The notes beneath the pieces are model-generated. The model was not told the DNA's origin. It worked only from the letters and a program-made list of their open reading frames with translations, and made no database searches. The position numbers and the translations under genes are program-made. A stretch of 37,027 bases of DNA from an uncultured Oscillospiraceae bacterium (GTDB lineage: Bacteria; Bacillota; Clostridia; Oscillospirales; Oscillospiraceae): positions 1 through 37,027 of the forward strand of contig CAKTOB010000023.1 of the NCBI GenBank assembly GCA_934589525.1. Direction: 5' to 3'. Of the stretch, positions 29,394 through 37,027 are shown piece by piece (position 1 is the stretch's first letter; each line of letters opens with the position of its first letter).

Positions 29394-32300
29394 TTAGTCC
29401 TTGTACATCTCCACCAGCTTCAGCAGGTGCTCGTAACGCTCCTTAGCGGCAGCCTCGTTCTTAGCGAACAGGTCGGTAGCACGCTCGGGGAACTCACGGG
29501 TCAGACGGCTGTAACGAGCCTCGTTCATCAGGAACTCCTGATAGCCGCCCTTAGGAGCCTTGGAGTCCAGAGTGAACTTGCCGGTCTCCTTGGAGGGATC
29601 GAACCGGAACAGGTTCCAGTAGCCGCACTCAACAGCCTTCTTCATCTCAGCCTGGCAGTTGGTCATGCCGCCCTTGATGGAGTGCATCTCACAGGGAGCG
29701 TAGCCGATGACCAGAGAAGGACCATGGTAGGCTTCAGCCTCGGTGATGGCCTTCAGAGTCTGGGCCTGGTTGGCGCCCATGGCGACCTGAGCAACGTAAA
29801 CGTAGCCGTAGCTCATAGCGATTTCGGACAGGGACTTCTTCTTGGTCTCCTTACCGGAAGCAGCGAACTGAGCAACCTGGCCGATGTTGGAAGCCTTGGA
29901 GGCCTGTCCACCGGTGTTGGAGTACACTTCGGTATCGAAGACGAAGACATTGACATCCTTGTTGGAAGCCAGCACGTGGTCAACGCCGCCGAAGCCGATA
30001 TCATAGGCCCAGCCGTCGCCGCCGAAGATCCACACGGACTTCTTGGACAGGTATTCCTTCTTGGACAGGATGTCCTTCACGGTGTCGCAGCAAACATTGG
30101 CTTCCAGGTTGGCAACCAGAGCCTTGGTAGCTTCCTTGTTGGCAGCGCCGTCGTTGTAGGTATCCAGCCAAGCCTGGCAAGCAGCCTTCCGAGCCTCGTC
30201 AACGGTGTTCTCGATGACGGTGCGGACCTTGTTGGCCAGGGACTCGCGGATCACGGACTGAGCGGTGTACATACCCAGGCCATGCTCGGCGTTGTCTTCG
30301 AACAGGGAGTTGGCCCAAGCGGGACCGTGGCCCTCTTCATTCACAGTGTAGGGAGCGGTAGCAGCGGGACCACCCCAGATGGAGGAGCAGCCGGTGGCGT
30401 TGGAGATGTACATCCGATCGCCGAACAGCTGGGTCACCAGACGGGCGTAAGAGGTCTCGGCACAGCCGGCGCAGGAACCGGAGAACTCCAGCAGAGGCTT
30501 GTGGAACTGAGAACCCTTCACGGTGTTGTCCTGCATATCCTTCTTCTCGGATACGTGGTTGACCATGTAGTTCCAGACTTCCTGCTCAGGCAGCTCCTGC
30601 TCCTGGGGAACCATGGTGATGGCCTGAGTGGGGCAGACGCCGACACAGACGCCGCAGCCCATGCAGTCCAGAGGAGAAACAGCCATCATGTACTTGTAAA
30701 CGCCCTTGCCCTTGCCGGCCTTGACATCCACCAGACGGGCACCGGCGGGAGCAGCCTTGACCTCTTCCTCGGTCAGTGCAAAGGGACGGATGGTGGCGTG
30801 GGGGCAGACATAAGCACAGTTGTTGCACTGGATGCACTTGGTCTCGTCCCAGTGAGGAACGGTAACGGCAACGCCGCGCTTCTCGTAAGCGGAAGCACCC
30901 AAGGGGAACTGACCGTCGGGCAGGTCCTCGAAGGCGGAAACAGGCAGGCTGTAACCATCCATCTTGCCGATGGGGTTCAGGATGTTCTTAACGACCTTAA
31001 CGGTCTCGGGACGGCCTTCCAGCTGAACGTCAGCCTTGTTGTCCTCGGCTTCAGCCCAGGAGGCGGGAACGTCGATCTTCACATAGGCGTTGGCGCCCTT
31101 GTCAATGGCGTTCCAGTTCTTCTCAACAACGTCCATGCCCTTCTTGGCGTAGGAGTGCTCAGCAGCATCCTTCATGTACTTGATGGCTTCCTCGGCGGGC
31201 ATGACCTTGGCCAGAGAGAAGAACGCAGACTGCAGGATGGTGTTGGTACGCTTGCCCATGCCCACCTTGATGGCCAGGTCAATGGCATCGATGGTGTAGA
31301 GCTGGATGTTGTTCTTGGCGATGTAGCGCTTGGCGGAAGCATCCAGGTGATGCTCCAGCTCAGCCATATCCCACTGGCAGTTGATCAGGAACACGCCGCC
31401 GGGCTTTACGTCCTGAACCATCTTGAAGCCCTTGGTGATGTAGGAGGGGTTGTGGCAGGCAACAAAATCAGCCTTGTTGATGTAGTAAGGAGACTTGATG
31501 GGCTTGTCACCGAAACGCAGGTGGGAAACGGTAACGCCGCCGGTCTTCTTGGAGTCGTACTGGAAGTAAGCCTGTACGTACTTGTCGGTGTGGTCACCGA
31601 TGATCTTGATGGAGTTCTTGTTGGCGCCAACGGTGCCGTCGCCGCCCAGGCCCCAGAACTTGCACTCGATGGTGCCCTCAGCAGCGGTGTTGGGGGAAAC
31701 CTTCTCGTCCAGGGACAGGTGGGTCACGTCGTCAACGATGCCCACGGTGAACTCGTGCTTGGGAGCTTCCTTGGTCAGCTCTTCGAAGATGGCGAATACG
31801 GAAGCGGGATGGGTGTCCTTAGAGCCCAGACCGTAACGGCCGCCGATAACGGTCACGTCGTGCAGGCCGGCCTTTGCCAGAGCCATGACAACATCCTGGT
31901 ACAGGGGCTCGCCCTGGGAGCCGGGCTCCTTGGTGCGGTCCAGAACAGCGATCTTCTTGGCGGTGGCGGGGATGGCAGCCAGCAGCTTCTCGGGGCAGAA
32001 CGGACGGAACAGACGGACCTTGACCAGGCCGACCTTCTCGCCGTGAGCGTTCAGGTAGTCGATGACTTCCTCGGCCACGTCGTTGATGGAGCCCATGGCT
32101 ACGATCACGCGGTCAGCGTCGGGAGCGCCGTAGTAGTTGAACAGCTGATAGTTGGTGCCCAGCTTCTCGTTGACCTTGGCCATGTACTTCTCAACCACTG
32201 CGGGCAGGGCGTTGTAGTACTTGTTGGAGGCCTCACGGTGCTGGAAGAAGATGTCGTCGTTCTCGTGGGAGCCACGCATAGCGGGGCGCTCGGGGTTCAG

Positions 32301-32921
32301 GGAGTGGGCACGGAAAGCGGCAACGGCATCCATATCCACCATGTCCTTCAGGTCCTCGTAGTCCCAGATGGCGATCTTCTGGATCTCATGGGAGGTACGG
32401 AAACCATCGAAGAAGTTGATGAAGGGAACGCGGCCCTCGATGGCAGCCAGGTGTGCCACAGCGCCCAGGTCCATAACTTCCTGAACGTTGGTCTCGCACA
32501 GCATGGCGAAGCCGGTCTGACGGCAGGCGTAAACGTCGGAGTGATCGCCAAAGATGTTCAGAGCCTGAGCAGCTACGGTACGCGCGGAAACATGGAACAC
32601 GCAGGGCAGCAGTTCGCCGGCGATCTTGTACATGTTGGGGATCATCAGCAGCAGGCCCTGGGAAGCAGTGTAGGTGGTGGTCAGGGCACCGGCGGCCAGA
32701 GAGCCGTGAACGGTACCGGCAGCACCTGCCTCAGACTGCATCTCAACGACCTTTACGGTGTCGCCGAAAATGTTCTTGCGGCCAGCAGCGGACCACTGGT
32801 CAACGTTGTCGGCCATGGGGCTGGAGGGGGTGATGGGGTAAATGCCAGCAACCTCAGTAAAGGCATAGCTGACATGGGCGGCAGCGGTATTGCCGTCCAT
32901 CGTTTTAAATTTTCTTGCCAA
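29394..32921 (-). CDS. nifJ: Pyruvate:ferredoxin (flavodoxin) oxidoreductase
   Basis: The 1175-residue single-chain PFOR oxidises pyruvate to acetyl-CoA and CO2, reducing ferredoxin. Domains in order: N-terminal pyruvate-binding domain (YPITPSSPMADNVDQW at about 29-44), the gamma-type domain (about 420-630), two ferredoxin clusters CIQCNNCAYVCP (about 695) and CMGCGVCVGVCP (about 750), then the TPP domain with FGGDGWAYDIGFGG (about 965-980). Cysteines for the third cluster are present, e.g. CAGCAETSY. The start is TTG at 32921: there is no ATG between AGGAGG and the conserved MARKFKTMDG start. Codon choice is strongly biased, as in highly expressed genes. It has its own promoter and terminator. 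Confidence 0.97.
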   Translation of the reverse strand: MARKFKTMDGNTAAAHVSYAFTEVAGIYPITPSSPMADNVDQWSAAGRKNIFGDTVKVVEMQSEAGAAGTVHGSLAAGALTTTYTASQGLLLMIPNMYKIAGELLPCVFHVSARTVAAQALNIFGDHSDVYACRQTGFAMLCETNVQEVMDLGAVAHLAAIEGRVPFINFFDGFRTSHEIQKIAIWDYEDLKDMVDMDAVAAFRAHSLNPERPAMRGSHENDDIFFQHREASNKYYNALPAVVEKYMAKVNEKLGTNYQLFNYYGAPDADRVIVAMGSINDVAEEVIDYLNAHGEKVGLVKVRLFRPFCPEKLLAAIPATAKKIAVLDRTKEPGSQGEPLYQDVVMALAKAGLHDVTVIGGRYGLGSKDTHPASVFAIFEELTKEAPKHEFTVGIVDDVTHLSLDEKVSPNTAAEGTIECKFWGLGGDGTVGANKNSIKIIGDHTDKYVQAYFQYDSKKTGGVTVSHLRFGDKPIKSPYYINKADFVACHNPSYITKGFKMVQDVKPGGVFLINCQWDMAELEHHLDASAKRYIAKNNIQLYTIDAIDLAIKVGMGKRTNTILQSAFFSLAKVMPAEEAIKYMKDAAEHSYAKKGMDVVEKNWNAIDKGANAYVKIDVPASWAEAEDNKADVQLEGRPETVKVVKNILNPIGKMDGYSLPVSAFEDLPDGQFPLGASAYEKRGVAVTVPHWDETKCIQCNNCAYVCPHATIRPFALTEEEVKAAPAGARLVDVKAGKGKGVYKYMMAVSPLDCMGCGVCVGVCPTQAITMVPQEQELPEQEVWNYMVNHVSEKKDMQDNTVKGSQFHKPLLEFSGSCAGCAETSYARLVTQLFGDRMYISNATGCSSIWGGPAATAPYTVNEEGHGPAWANSLFEDNAEHGLGMYTAQSVIRESLANKVRTVIENTVDEARKAACQAWLDTYNDGAANKEATKALVANLEANVCCDTVKDILSKKEYLSKKSVWIFGGDGWAYDIGFGGVDHVLASNKDVNVFVFDTEVYSNTGGQASKASNIGQVAQFAASGKETKKKSLSEIAMSYGYVYVAQVAMGANQAQTLKAITEAEAYHGPSLVIGYAPCEMHSIKGGMTNCQAEMKKAVECGYWNLFRFDPSKETGKFTLDSKAPKGGYQEFLMNEARYSRLTREFPERATDLFAKNEAAAKERYEHLLKLVEMYKD

Positions 32922-32960
32922 AATGAAATACCTCCTAAAGTATTCAAGTTTTGCGTGTAT

Positions 32961-32989
32961 ATATTACCACAATTTTTACAACTTGTAAA
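32961..32989 (-). promoter_or_regulatory. Promoter of nifJ
   Basis: On the minus strand, TTTACA (32984-32989), a 17-bp spacer and TAATAT (32961-32966). A strong AGGAGG follows. Confidence 0.7.
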
Positions 32990-33024
32990 GCCAAATACAG
33001 ACAAGAAACGTAAAATTTCATATA

Positions 33025-33049
33025 CCGATTTTTTATATCGGCAAATCGG
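33025..33049. promoter_or_regulatory. CCGAT hairpin/operator-like motif between nifJ and comM
   Basis: CCGAT (33025-33029) and ATCGG (33037-33041) form an inverted repeat with a 7-base spacer, and ATCGG recurs at 33045-33049. It lies 36 bp upstream of the nifJ -35 box and 46 bp before the comM -35 box. Meaning unknown. Confidence 0.3.
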
Positions 33050-33094
33050 ACTATATTAAATTCTAAATGGGGGGATTGAAAAATAGAATAGGGA

Positions 33095-33123
33095 TTGTTT
33101 TTTGTGATTTTTTACGGTATGAT
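33095..33123 (+). promoter_or_regulatory. Putative promoter of the comM/yifB gene
   Basis: TTGTTT (33095-33100), a 17-bp spacer and TATGAT (33118-33123). Confidence 0.6.
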
Positions 33124-33178
33124 AAGAAGAAGTTAGACGGAAAACTCCCTTGCCGTCGTTGGAAAGGAAGCGGGAAAT

Positions 33179-34699
33179 ATGATTTGCAGCGTAAAAACAC
33201 TGGGCATCTCCGGAATCAACGGCTCTTTGATCACGGCGGAGTGCTATATCTCCGGCGGGCTGCCTGGCTTTGACATCGTGGGTCTGCCGGACGCGGCGGT
33301 AAAGGAGGCCCGGGAGCGGGTCCGTGCCGCCTCCAAAAGCTCCGGACTCAAGTTCCCCGTCAGCCGCATCACCGTGAATCTGGCCCCTGCCAATCAGAAA
33401 AAATCCGGGACCCATTTTGATTTGCCCATCCTTCTGAGCATTCTGTCAGCCTCCGGCGAAATTCGCAGACCTTCCTCCCGCTGCGCCTTTCTGGGAGAAC
33501 TGGGCCTGGACGGGAGTATCCGGCCCATTTCCGGCGTGCTGCCCATGGCGCTGGCGGCCAAAGAGCAGGGCATCCAATATCTGTTTGTCCCCGCGGAAAA
33601 CGCTGCGGAGGCGACCCTGTCCCGGGGCCCCATGATCGTCCCCGTCACTACGGTCCGGGAGCTGGCAGACGGCCTTAATGGCCTGAAAGAGCTGCCGGAG
33701 CAGCCCATCTGGGTGCCGGAGCCTGAGGATACGCCGGAGCCGGACTTCCGGGATGTGCTGGGGCAGGAGAATGTGAAGCGGGCTCTGGAGGTGGCCGCCG
33801 CGGGCAGCCATAATGTGCTGCTGGTGGGCCCGCCGGGCTCCGGAAAAAGCATGCTCAGCAAACGGCTTCCCTCTATTCTGCCGGACATGACCTGGGCGGA
33901 ATCCTTAGAGGTCAGCAAAATCTATTCCGTCCTGGGCCTGCTGACCGAGAAGCAGCCCCTTCTGACCCGCCGTCCCTTCCGGGCGCCCCACCATACGGTG
34001 TCCAACGCCGGTTTGGTGGGCGGCGGCAGCAACCCGAAGCCCGGTGAGATCTCCATGGCTCACAAGGGGGTCCTGTTCCTGGACGAGCTGCCGGAATTCC
34101 GGAAGGATTCCCTGGACCTGATGCGCCAGCCTCTGGAAGACGGCCAGGTGACCATTTCCCGGGTTTCCGGCTCCGTGACCTATCCGGCGGAATTTATGAT
34201 GGTCTGCGCCATGAACCCCTGTAAATGCGGCTGGTATGGGGACCCCAGCGGCCGGTGCCGGTGCAGCCCCCAGTCTGTTGAAAACTATCAAAGCCGGATT
34301 TCCGGCCCCATGCTGGACCGAATCGACATCATTGTGGAGGTCAACGCAGTACCCTTTGAAAACCTCCGGGACCGTGCCCCGGCAGAGCCCTCCGCTGCCA
34401 TCAAGCAGCGGGTCAATGCCGCCCGCCAGCGGCAGGTGGCCCGGTTCGGAGAGGACAGCAGCATGTGCAATGCCCGGATGGGCCCCAGGGAAATGCGGGA
34501 CTACTGCGCTCTGACGGAGGATTGCGCAGTGCTGATGAAGCAGGCCTTCGAGGCCATGGGCCTGACGGCCAGAAGCTACGACCGGATATTGCGGGTGGCC
34601 CGGACGGTGGCAGATCTGGACGGCAGCCAGGATATTCAGCTGCAGCACATTGCCGAGGCCATTCAATATCGGAACGTGACCATCGGCCAAAGCGGCTAA
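33179..34699 (+). CDS. comM: YifB/ComM family Mg-chelatase-like AAA+ ATPase
   Basis: The 506-residue protein has an N-terminal Lon protease-like domain (ChlI type; about 1-165, SVKTLGISGINGSLITAECY then LPGFDIVGLPD). The AAA+ core (about 190-400) has Walker A VGPPGSGKSML (about 218-228), Walker B VLFLDELPEF (about 299-308) and a CMNPCKCGWYGD-type zinc-like stretch with CRCSP. The C-terminal Mg_chelatase_C domain starts at about 410. In naturally competent bacteria ComM is a hexameric helicase that helps branch migration in recombination of incoming DNA; in non-competent species the role is unclear. The length is normal. It is flanked by its own promoter and terminator. Confidence 0.93.
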   Translation: MICSVKTLGISGINGSLITAECYISGGLPGFDIVGLPDAAVKEARERVRAASKSSGLKFPVSRITVNLAPANQKKSGTHFDLPILLSILSASGEIRRPSSRCAFLGELGLDGSIRPISGVLPMALAAKEQGIQYLFVPAENAAEATLSRGPMIVPVTTVRELADGLNGLKELPEQPIWVPEPEDTPEPDFRDVLGQENVKRALEVAAAGSHNVLLVGPPGSGKSMLSKRLPSILPDMTWAESLEVSKIYSVLGLLTEKQPLLTRRPFRAPHHTVSNAGLVGGGSNPKPGEISMAHKGVLFLDELPEFRKDSLDLMRQPLEDGQVTISRVSGSVTYPAEFMMVCAMNPCKCGWYGDPSGRCRCSPQSVENYQSRISGPMLDRIDIIVEVNAVPFENLRDRAPAEPSAAIKQRVNAARQRQVARFGEDSSMCNARMGPREMRDYCALTEDCAVLMKQAFEAMGLTARSYDRILRVARTVADLDGSQDIQLQHIAEAIQYRNVTIGQSG

Positions 34700-34703
34700 A
34701 ATG

Positions 34704-34743
34704 GCAGCGGGTCCCTCTTTTTGGAGGTATCCGCTGCTTTTTT
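34704..34743 (+). terminator. Terminator of the comM gene
   Basis: The outer stem GCAGCGG (34704-34710) with CCGCTGC (34731-34737) and an inner stem CCTC/GGAGG (about 34714-34726), followed by six T. Confidence 0.8.
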
Positions 34744-34745
34744 GC

Positions 34746-34774
34746 TTGCTTTTTCCGGTACAAAACAGTATAAT
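34746..34774 (+). promoter_or_regulatory. Promoter of the thiI-cinA transcript
   Basis: TTGCTT (34746-34751), a 17-bp spacer and a perfect TATAAT (34769-34774). Confidence 0.8.
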
Positions 34775-34833
34775 GGCGGAAAAAGGCAGCCCCATCCGGG
34801 GCGCTGTTACCGCTATATCAGAAAGGGATCACT

Positions 34834-36024
34834 ATGAACGAAATTTTTCTTATGAAGCTTGGAGAAATCATTCTCAAAGGTGCCAATAAGCGGCAGTTTG
34901 AAAACAAGCTTCGCCAGAATATCCGCAGACGGATGAAGCCCTACGGAAATTTTGATGTGTATATTCTCCAGTCCACGGTCTATGTGGAGCCCCAGGATGA
35001 GGAAGCCGATGTGGAAGGGGCCTGGGAGGCCTGCAAGAGCATTTTCGGTGTCAACAGCATTTGCCGCTGCCGCCCCTGCGAAAAGACCATGGATGCGATT
35101 TTCGAGGCGGTGGAGGCATACCTGGGAGAGGACCTGGATTGCGCGGAGTCTTTTAAAGTGGAGTCCAAGCGTTCCGACAAGCAGTTCCCCATGGGCTCCA
35201 TTGCCATTTCCCAGGAGATCGGCGGCCGTCTGGCGGAGGCCCATCCCAATGTCCGGGTAGATGTCCACCATCCGGCTTACACCGTGTATGTGGAAGTCCG
35301 GGACCATGCGGCCTATGTCCACGGCCCTGCGCTGCCCGGCGCCGGGGGCCTGCCCACCGGTGTTGGGGGACGGGCCATGTGTCTGCTCTCCGGCGGCATT
35401 GACTCTCCGGTGTCTGCCTACATGATGGCAAAGCGGGGCGTGGAAATCGAGTCCGTTCATTTCTTCTCCTATCCCTATACCTCCCAGTTGGCCAAGGACA
35501 AGGTTTTGGAGTTGGCCCGGCTGGTGACCCGCTACAGCGGGAAGATGACTGTAAACATTGTCTCCTTTACGGAAATCCAGGAAGCCATTCGTGATAACTG
35601 CCCGGAGGAGTTCTTTACCCTGATCATGCGCCGGTTTATGATGGAAATCTCCCAGCGCATCGCCCGGGAGGACGGCTGCGGAGCCCTGATCACCGGCGAA
35701 AATCTGGGCCAGGTGGCCTCCCAGACCATGGAAGCCATGACTGTCACCGGTGCGGTGGTGGATATGCCCATTTTTATGCCCCTGGTCGGTATGGACAAAG
35801 AGGAGATCGTGACCATTGCCCGGAAAATCGGCACTCTGGAAACCTCCATTCTTCCCTATGAGGACTGCTGCACGGTCTTTACCCCCAAGCACCCCAAGAC
35901 CAAGCCCACCCTGGGCCAGGTAGTCCATGCGGAGCGGAAGCTGGACCGGGAGGCTCTGATCACCCGGGCACTGGAAAGCGTGGAAAAGGTCAAGGTGTCT
36001 TACCATGATGACGCTTTGCTGTGA
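34834..36024 (+). CDS. thiI: tRNA uracil 4-sulfurtransferase ThiI
   Basis: The 396-residue protein has an N-terminal ferredoxin-like part ([20 protein letters not shown]), a THUMP RNA-binding domain (about 60-165) and a PP-loop ATPase domain with [12 protein letters not shown] (about 186-197). It activates U8 of tRNA for thiolation to 4-thiouridine and may supply sulfur for thiazole synthesis. The C-terminal rhodanese domain of the enterobacterial enzyme is absent, as in most Firmicutes, so sulfur transfer would come directly from a cysteine desulfurase; none is encoded nearby. Conserved [14 protein letters not shown] is near the end. The gene overlaps cinA by 20 bp. Confidence 0.95.
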   Translation: MNEIFLMKLGEIILKGANKRQFENKLRQNIRRRMKPYGNFDVYILQSTVYVEPQDEEADVEGAWEACKSIFGVNSICRCRPCEKTMDAIFEAVEAYLGEDLDCAESFKVESKRSDKQFPMGSIAISQEIGGRLAEAHPNVRVDVHHPAYTVYVEVRDHAAYVHGPALPGAGGLPTGVGGRAMCLLSGGIDSPVSAYMMAKRGVEIESVHFFSYPYTSQLAKDKVLELARLVTRYSGKMTVNIVSFTEIQEAIRDNCPEEFFTLIMRRFMMEISQRIAREDGCGALITGENLGQVASQTMEAMTVTGAVVDMPIFMPLVGMDKEEIVTIARKIGTLETSILPYEDCCTVFTPKHPKTKPTLGQVVHAERKLDREALITRALESVEKVKVSYHDDALL

Positions 36025-36472
36025 TGTGCTTGCGGCCCTGAAAGGAAAGACCTTGGCCACCGCCGAAAGCTGCACCGGCGGCGGTATTGGTGCGGCCATC
36101 ACCGCCGTACCCGGCAGCTCCGAGGTTTACAAAGGCGGCATTATCAGCTACACCAACTGGGTAAAGAACAGGATACTGGGCGTAGACCAGGCCCTGTTAG
36201 ACCGTTTTGGGGCCGTGTCCGCTCCTGTGGCGGAGGCCATGGCCCAGGGGGTAATAGCGGTGCTGGAAACAGATGTGGCGGTATCCGTCACCGGTCTGGC
36301 AGGTCCCGGCGGAGACGAGTTTGGAAACCCGGTGGGGCTGGTGTTCATCGGCTACAGTGACAAAAATCAGACCATCTCCAAAAAATTTCTGTTCCCCGGC
36401 GACCGGGAGACCGTTCGCAAAAGTGCCGTTACAGAGGCATTGAAGCTGATACTGGAAAACAATAAAAGATAG
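36005..36472 (+). CDS. pncC: Nicotinamide-nucleotide amidohydrolase (CinA C-terminal domain family, PncC)
   Basis: The 155-residue protein is the stand-alone CinA C-terminal domain. It has the motif [18 protein letters not shown] (about 16-33), where S and K residues form the deamidase site, [13 protein letters not shown] (about 48-60), [14 protein letters not shown] (about 69-82) and [12 protein letters not shown] (about 93-104). The family deamidates nicotinamide mononucleotide in NAD salvage. The product NaMN is also the substrate of CobT encoded upstream, a possible metabolic link, although not transcriptional. ATG 36005 or 36008 is possible. It overlaps thiI by 20 bp, so the two are cotranscribed. 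Confidence 0.9.
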   Translation: MMTLCCDVLAALKGKTLATAESCTGGGIGAAITAVPGSSEVYKGGIISYTNWVKNRILGVDQALLDRFGAVSAPVAEAMAQGVIAVLETDVAVSVTGLAGPGGDEFGNPVGLVFIGYSDKNQTISKKFLFPGDRETVRKSAVTEALKLILENNKR

Positions 36473-36518
36473 AGCATTCCCGGACGGTTGTAAGAAACTG
36501 TCCGGGAATGCTTTTTTA
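36473..36518 (+). terminator. Terminator of thiI-pncC
   Basis: A stem of about 14 bp, AGCATTCCCGGAC against GTCCGGGAATGCT with additional outer/inner pairs, about 8-base loop, and six T at 36512-36517. It marks the end of the ordinary chromosomal base composition. Confidence 0.92.
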
Positions 36519-36629
36519 CTTACAAGTCCCTGATTGCCGAATAAGCCTTGCAGCGTTCGCAAACCTTTGTATGTCAGGGGCAGAACGGTTCAAGGGAAAA
36601 TGAAATTCGAACTGATAAACTGGAAGTTA

Positions 36630-36962
36630 TCATACCGCCTTTATTATTTTCTCTACATCTTTTTTTCTTGATAGCCATATAACTTTATCATCATATCTAT
36701 CTAAAATACTTCTTATTTCTTTCAGATTTTTATTCTGAAAAGTTTCAGTCCATTTCAAAAGGTTATAGACCGATTTCAAAGTTTCTCTTTTTCCTTTTTG
36801 TATTCCCAATTTTCTTTTTATAGAGCGCATAATAATTCTACTTTTATATAAATAACCAGGCATATCTAAAACATATATTTTATCAGCTTCATCAAAACTT
36901 TGCTGTACCCAGGCATAATATACCCCCTCAATTATCCACTCATCATTATTAATGCCAATCAA
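36630..36962 (-). pseudogene. 5'-truncated FlaR-like (adenylate kinase-like P-loop) kinase remnant
   Basis: The 110-codon open frame starts at a TTG, with an in-frame TAA only four codons further upstream. The encoded part matches the C-terminal two thirds of the small 'topology modulation protein FlaR' type kinases: DEWIIEGVYYAWVQQSFDEA, KIYVLDMP and later LLKWTETFQ. The N-terminal P-loop (G-x-x-G-x-G-K-S/T) of about 60 residues is missing and not found in other frames up to the window edge. It is very AT-rich, unlike every other gene here, and lacks a ribosome site. Alternatively, the missing part could lie beyond the window after a rearrangement. The 111 bases before it (36519-36629) hold nothing I recognise. 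Confidence 0.55.
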
Positions 36963-37027
36963 GAGTTGAAAACCTTAAAAACCATGGCAGCGGCAATGTT
37001 AGCGAATACGTGAAACAATAGTCCTGC

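Noticed and set aside
29136..33059. A 1307-codon open frame on the plus strand opposite nifJ
   Set aside because: It lies antisense to a complete PFOR gene with all cofactor motifs. Strong codon bias in nifJ removes stops from the opposite frame; the antisense product is low-complexity and has no known motif.
36519..36629. Short minus-strand peptide rich in C and K (ending before 36530)
   Set aside because: It is only about 18 codons behind a stop, without a start or ribosome site.
1..37027. CRISPR array or intact insertion sequence
   Set aside because: No regularly spaced direct repeats and no transposase or integrase-like protein were seen in the window.

Overview
The window looks like the chromosome of a spore-forming, strictly anaerobic Clostridia species, probably Oscillospiraceae/Ruminococcaceae-like. 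The evidence is a moderately GC-rich coding bias, a SpoIIID sporulation regulator, a large single-chain pyruvate:ferredoxin oxidoreductase, two ECF-type vitamin uptake systems, strong AGGAGG-type ribosome sites and many TTGnnn-N17-TATAAT promoters. The family assignment is inference; no rRNA is present.

Layout. 1-3782: the 3' part of a tRNA-Gly, then a serine operon (cofactor-independent phosphoglycerate mutase, serC, serA) with its own promoter and a perfect 16-bp palindrome just downstream of it. 3786-6405 (minus strand): an Fe-S aldo/keto reductase, a riboflavin ECF S component under an FMN riboswitch with a terminator, and a DUF4830-type membrane protein. 6476-8479: an RsuA-family pseudouridine synthase and a PucR/CdaR-type regulator. 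8796-14230: a cell-wall operon, ftsE-ftsX, two tandem coiled-coil M23 peptidases and an S41 protease, with a 115-bp inverted-repeat element in front of the protease. 14283-16903: phosphoglucomutase (minus) and a divergent membrane-anchored XRE regulator.

16949-24833 is the most interesting part. A DUF4430 (transcobalamin-like) lipoprotein is divergent from a tightly coupled nine-gene run: EcfT, a double-ATPase EcfA, an S component, a CbiR-like TIM-barrel enzyme, CobT, CobU, CobS, a miniature second CobU-like protein and CobC. Read together, it is a complete cobamide capture, import, lower-ligand removal and rebuilding (remodelling) pathway with no corrin-ring synthesis genes. A tRNA-Leu follows immediately.

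25028-36472: a GNAT acetyltransferase, rsmE, rlmH, a 49-residue small protein convergent with spoIIID (GTG start), a threonine aldolase, a coiled-coil protein of unknown role, a 50-residue HypC-like protein, nifJ (TTG start), comM/yifB, thiI and cinA/pncC. The last 0.5 kb is sharply AT-rich and carries a 5'-truncated FlaR-like kinase remnant, which suggests the edge of acquired or rearranged DNA.

There is no CRISPR array, no recognisable transposase gene and no cobalamin riboswitch in the window.
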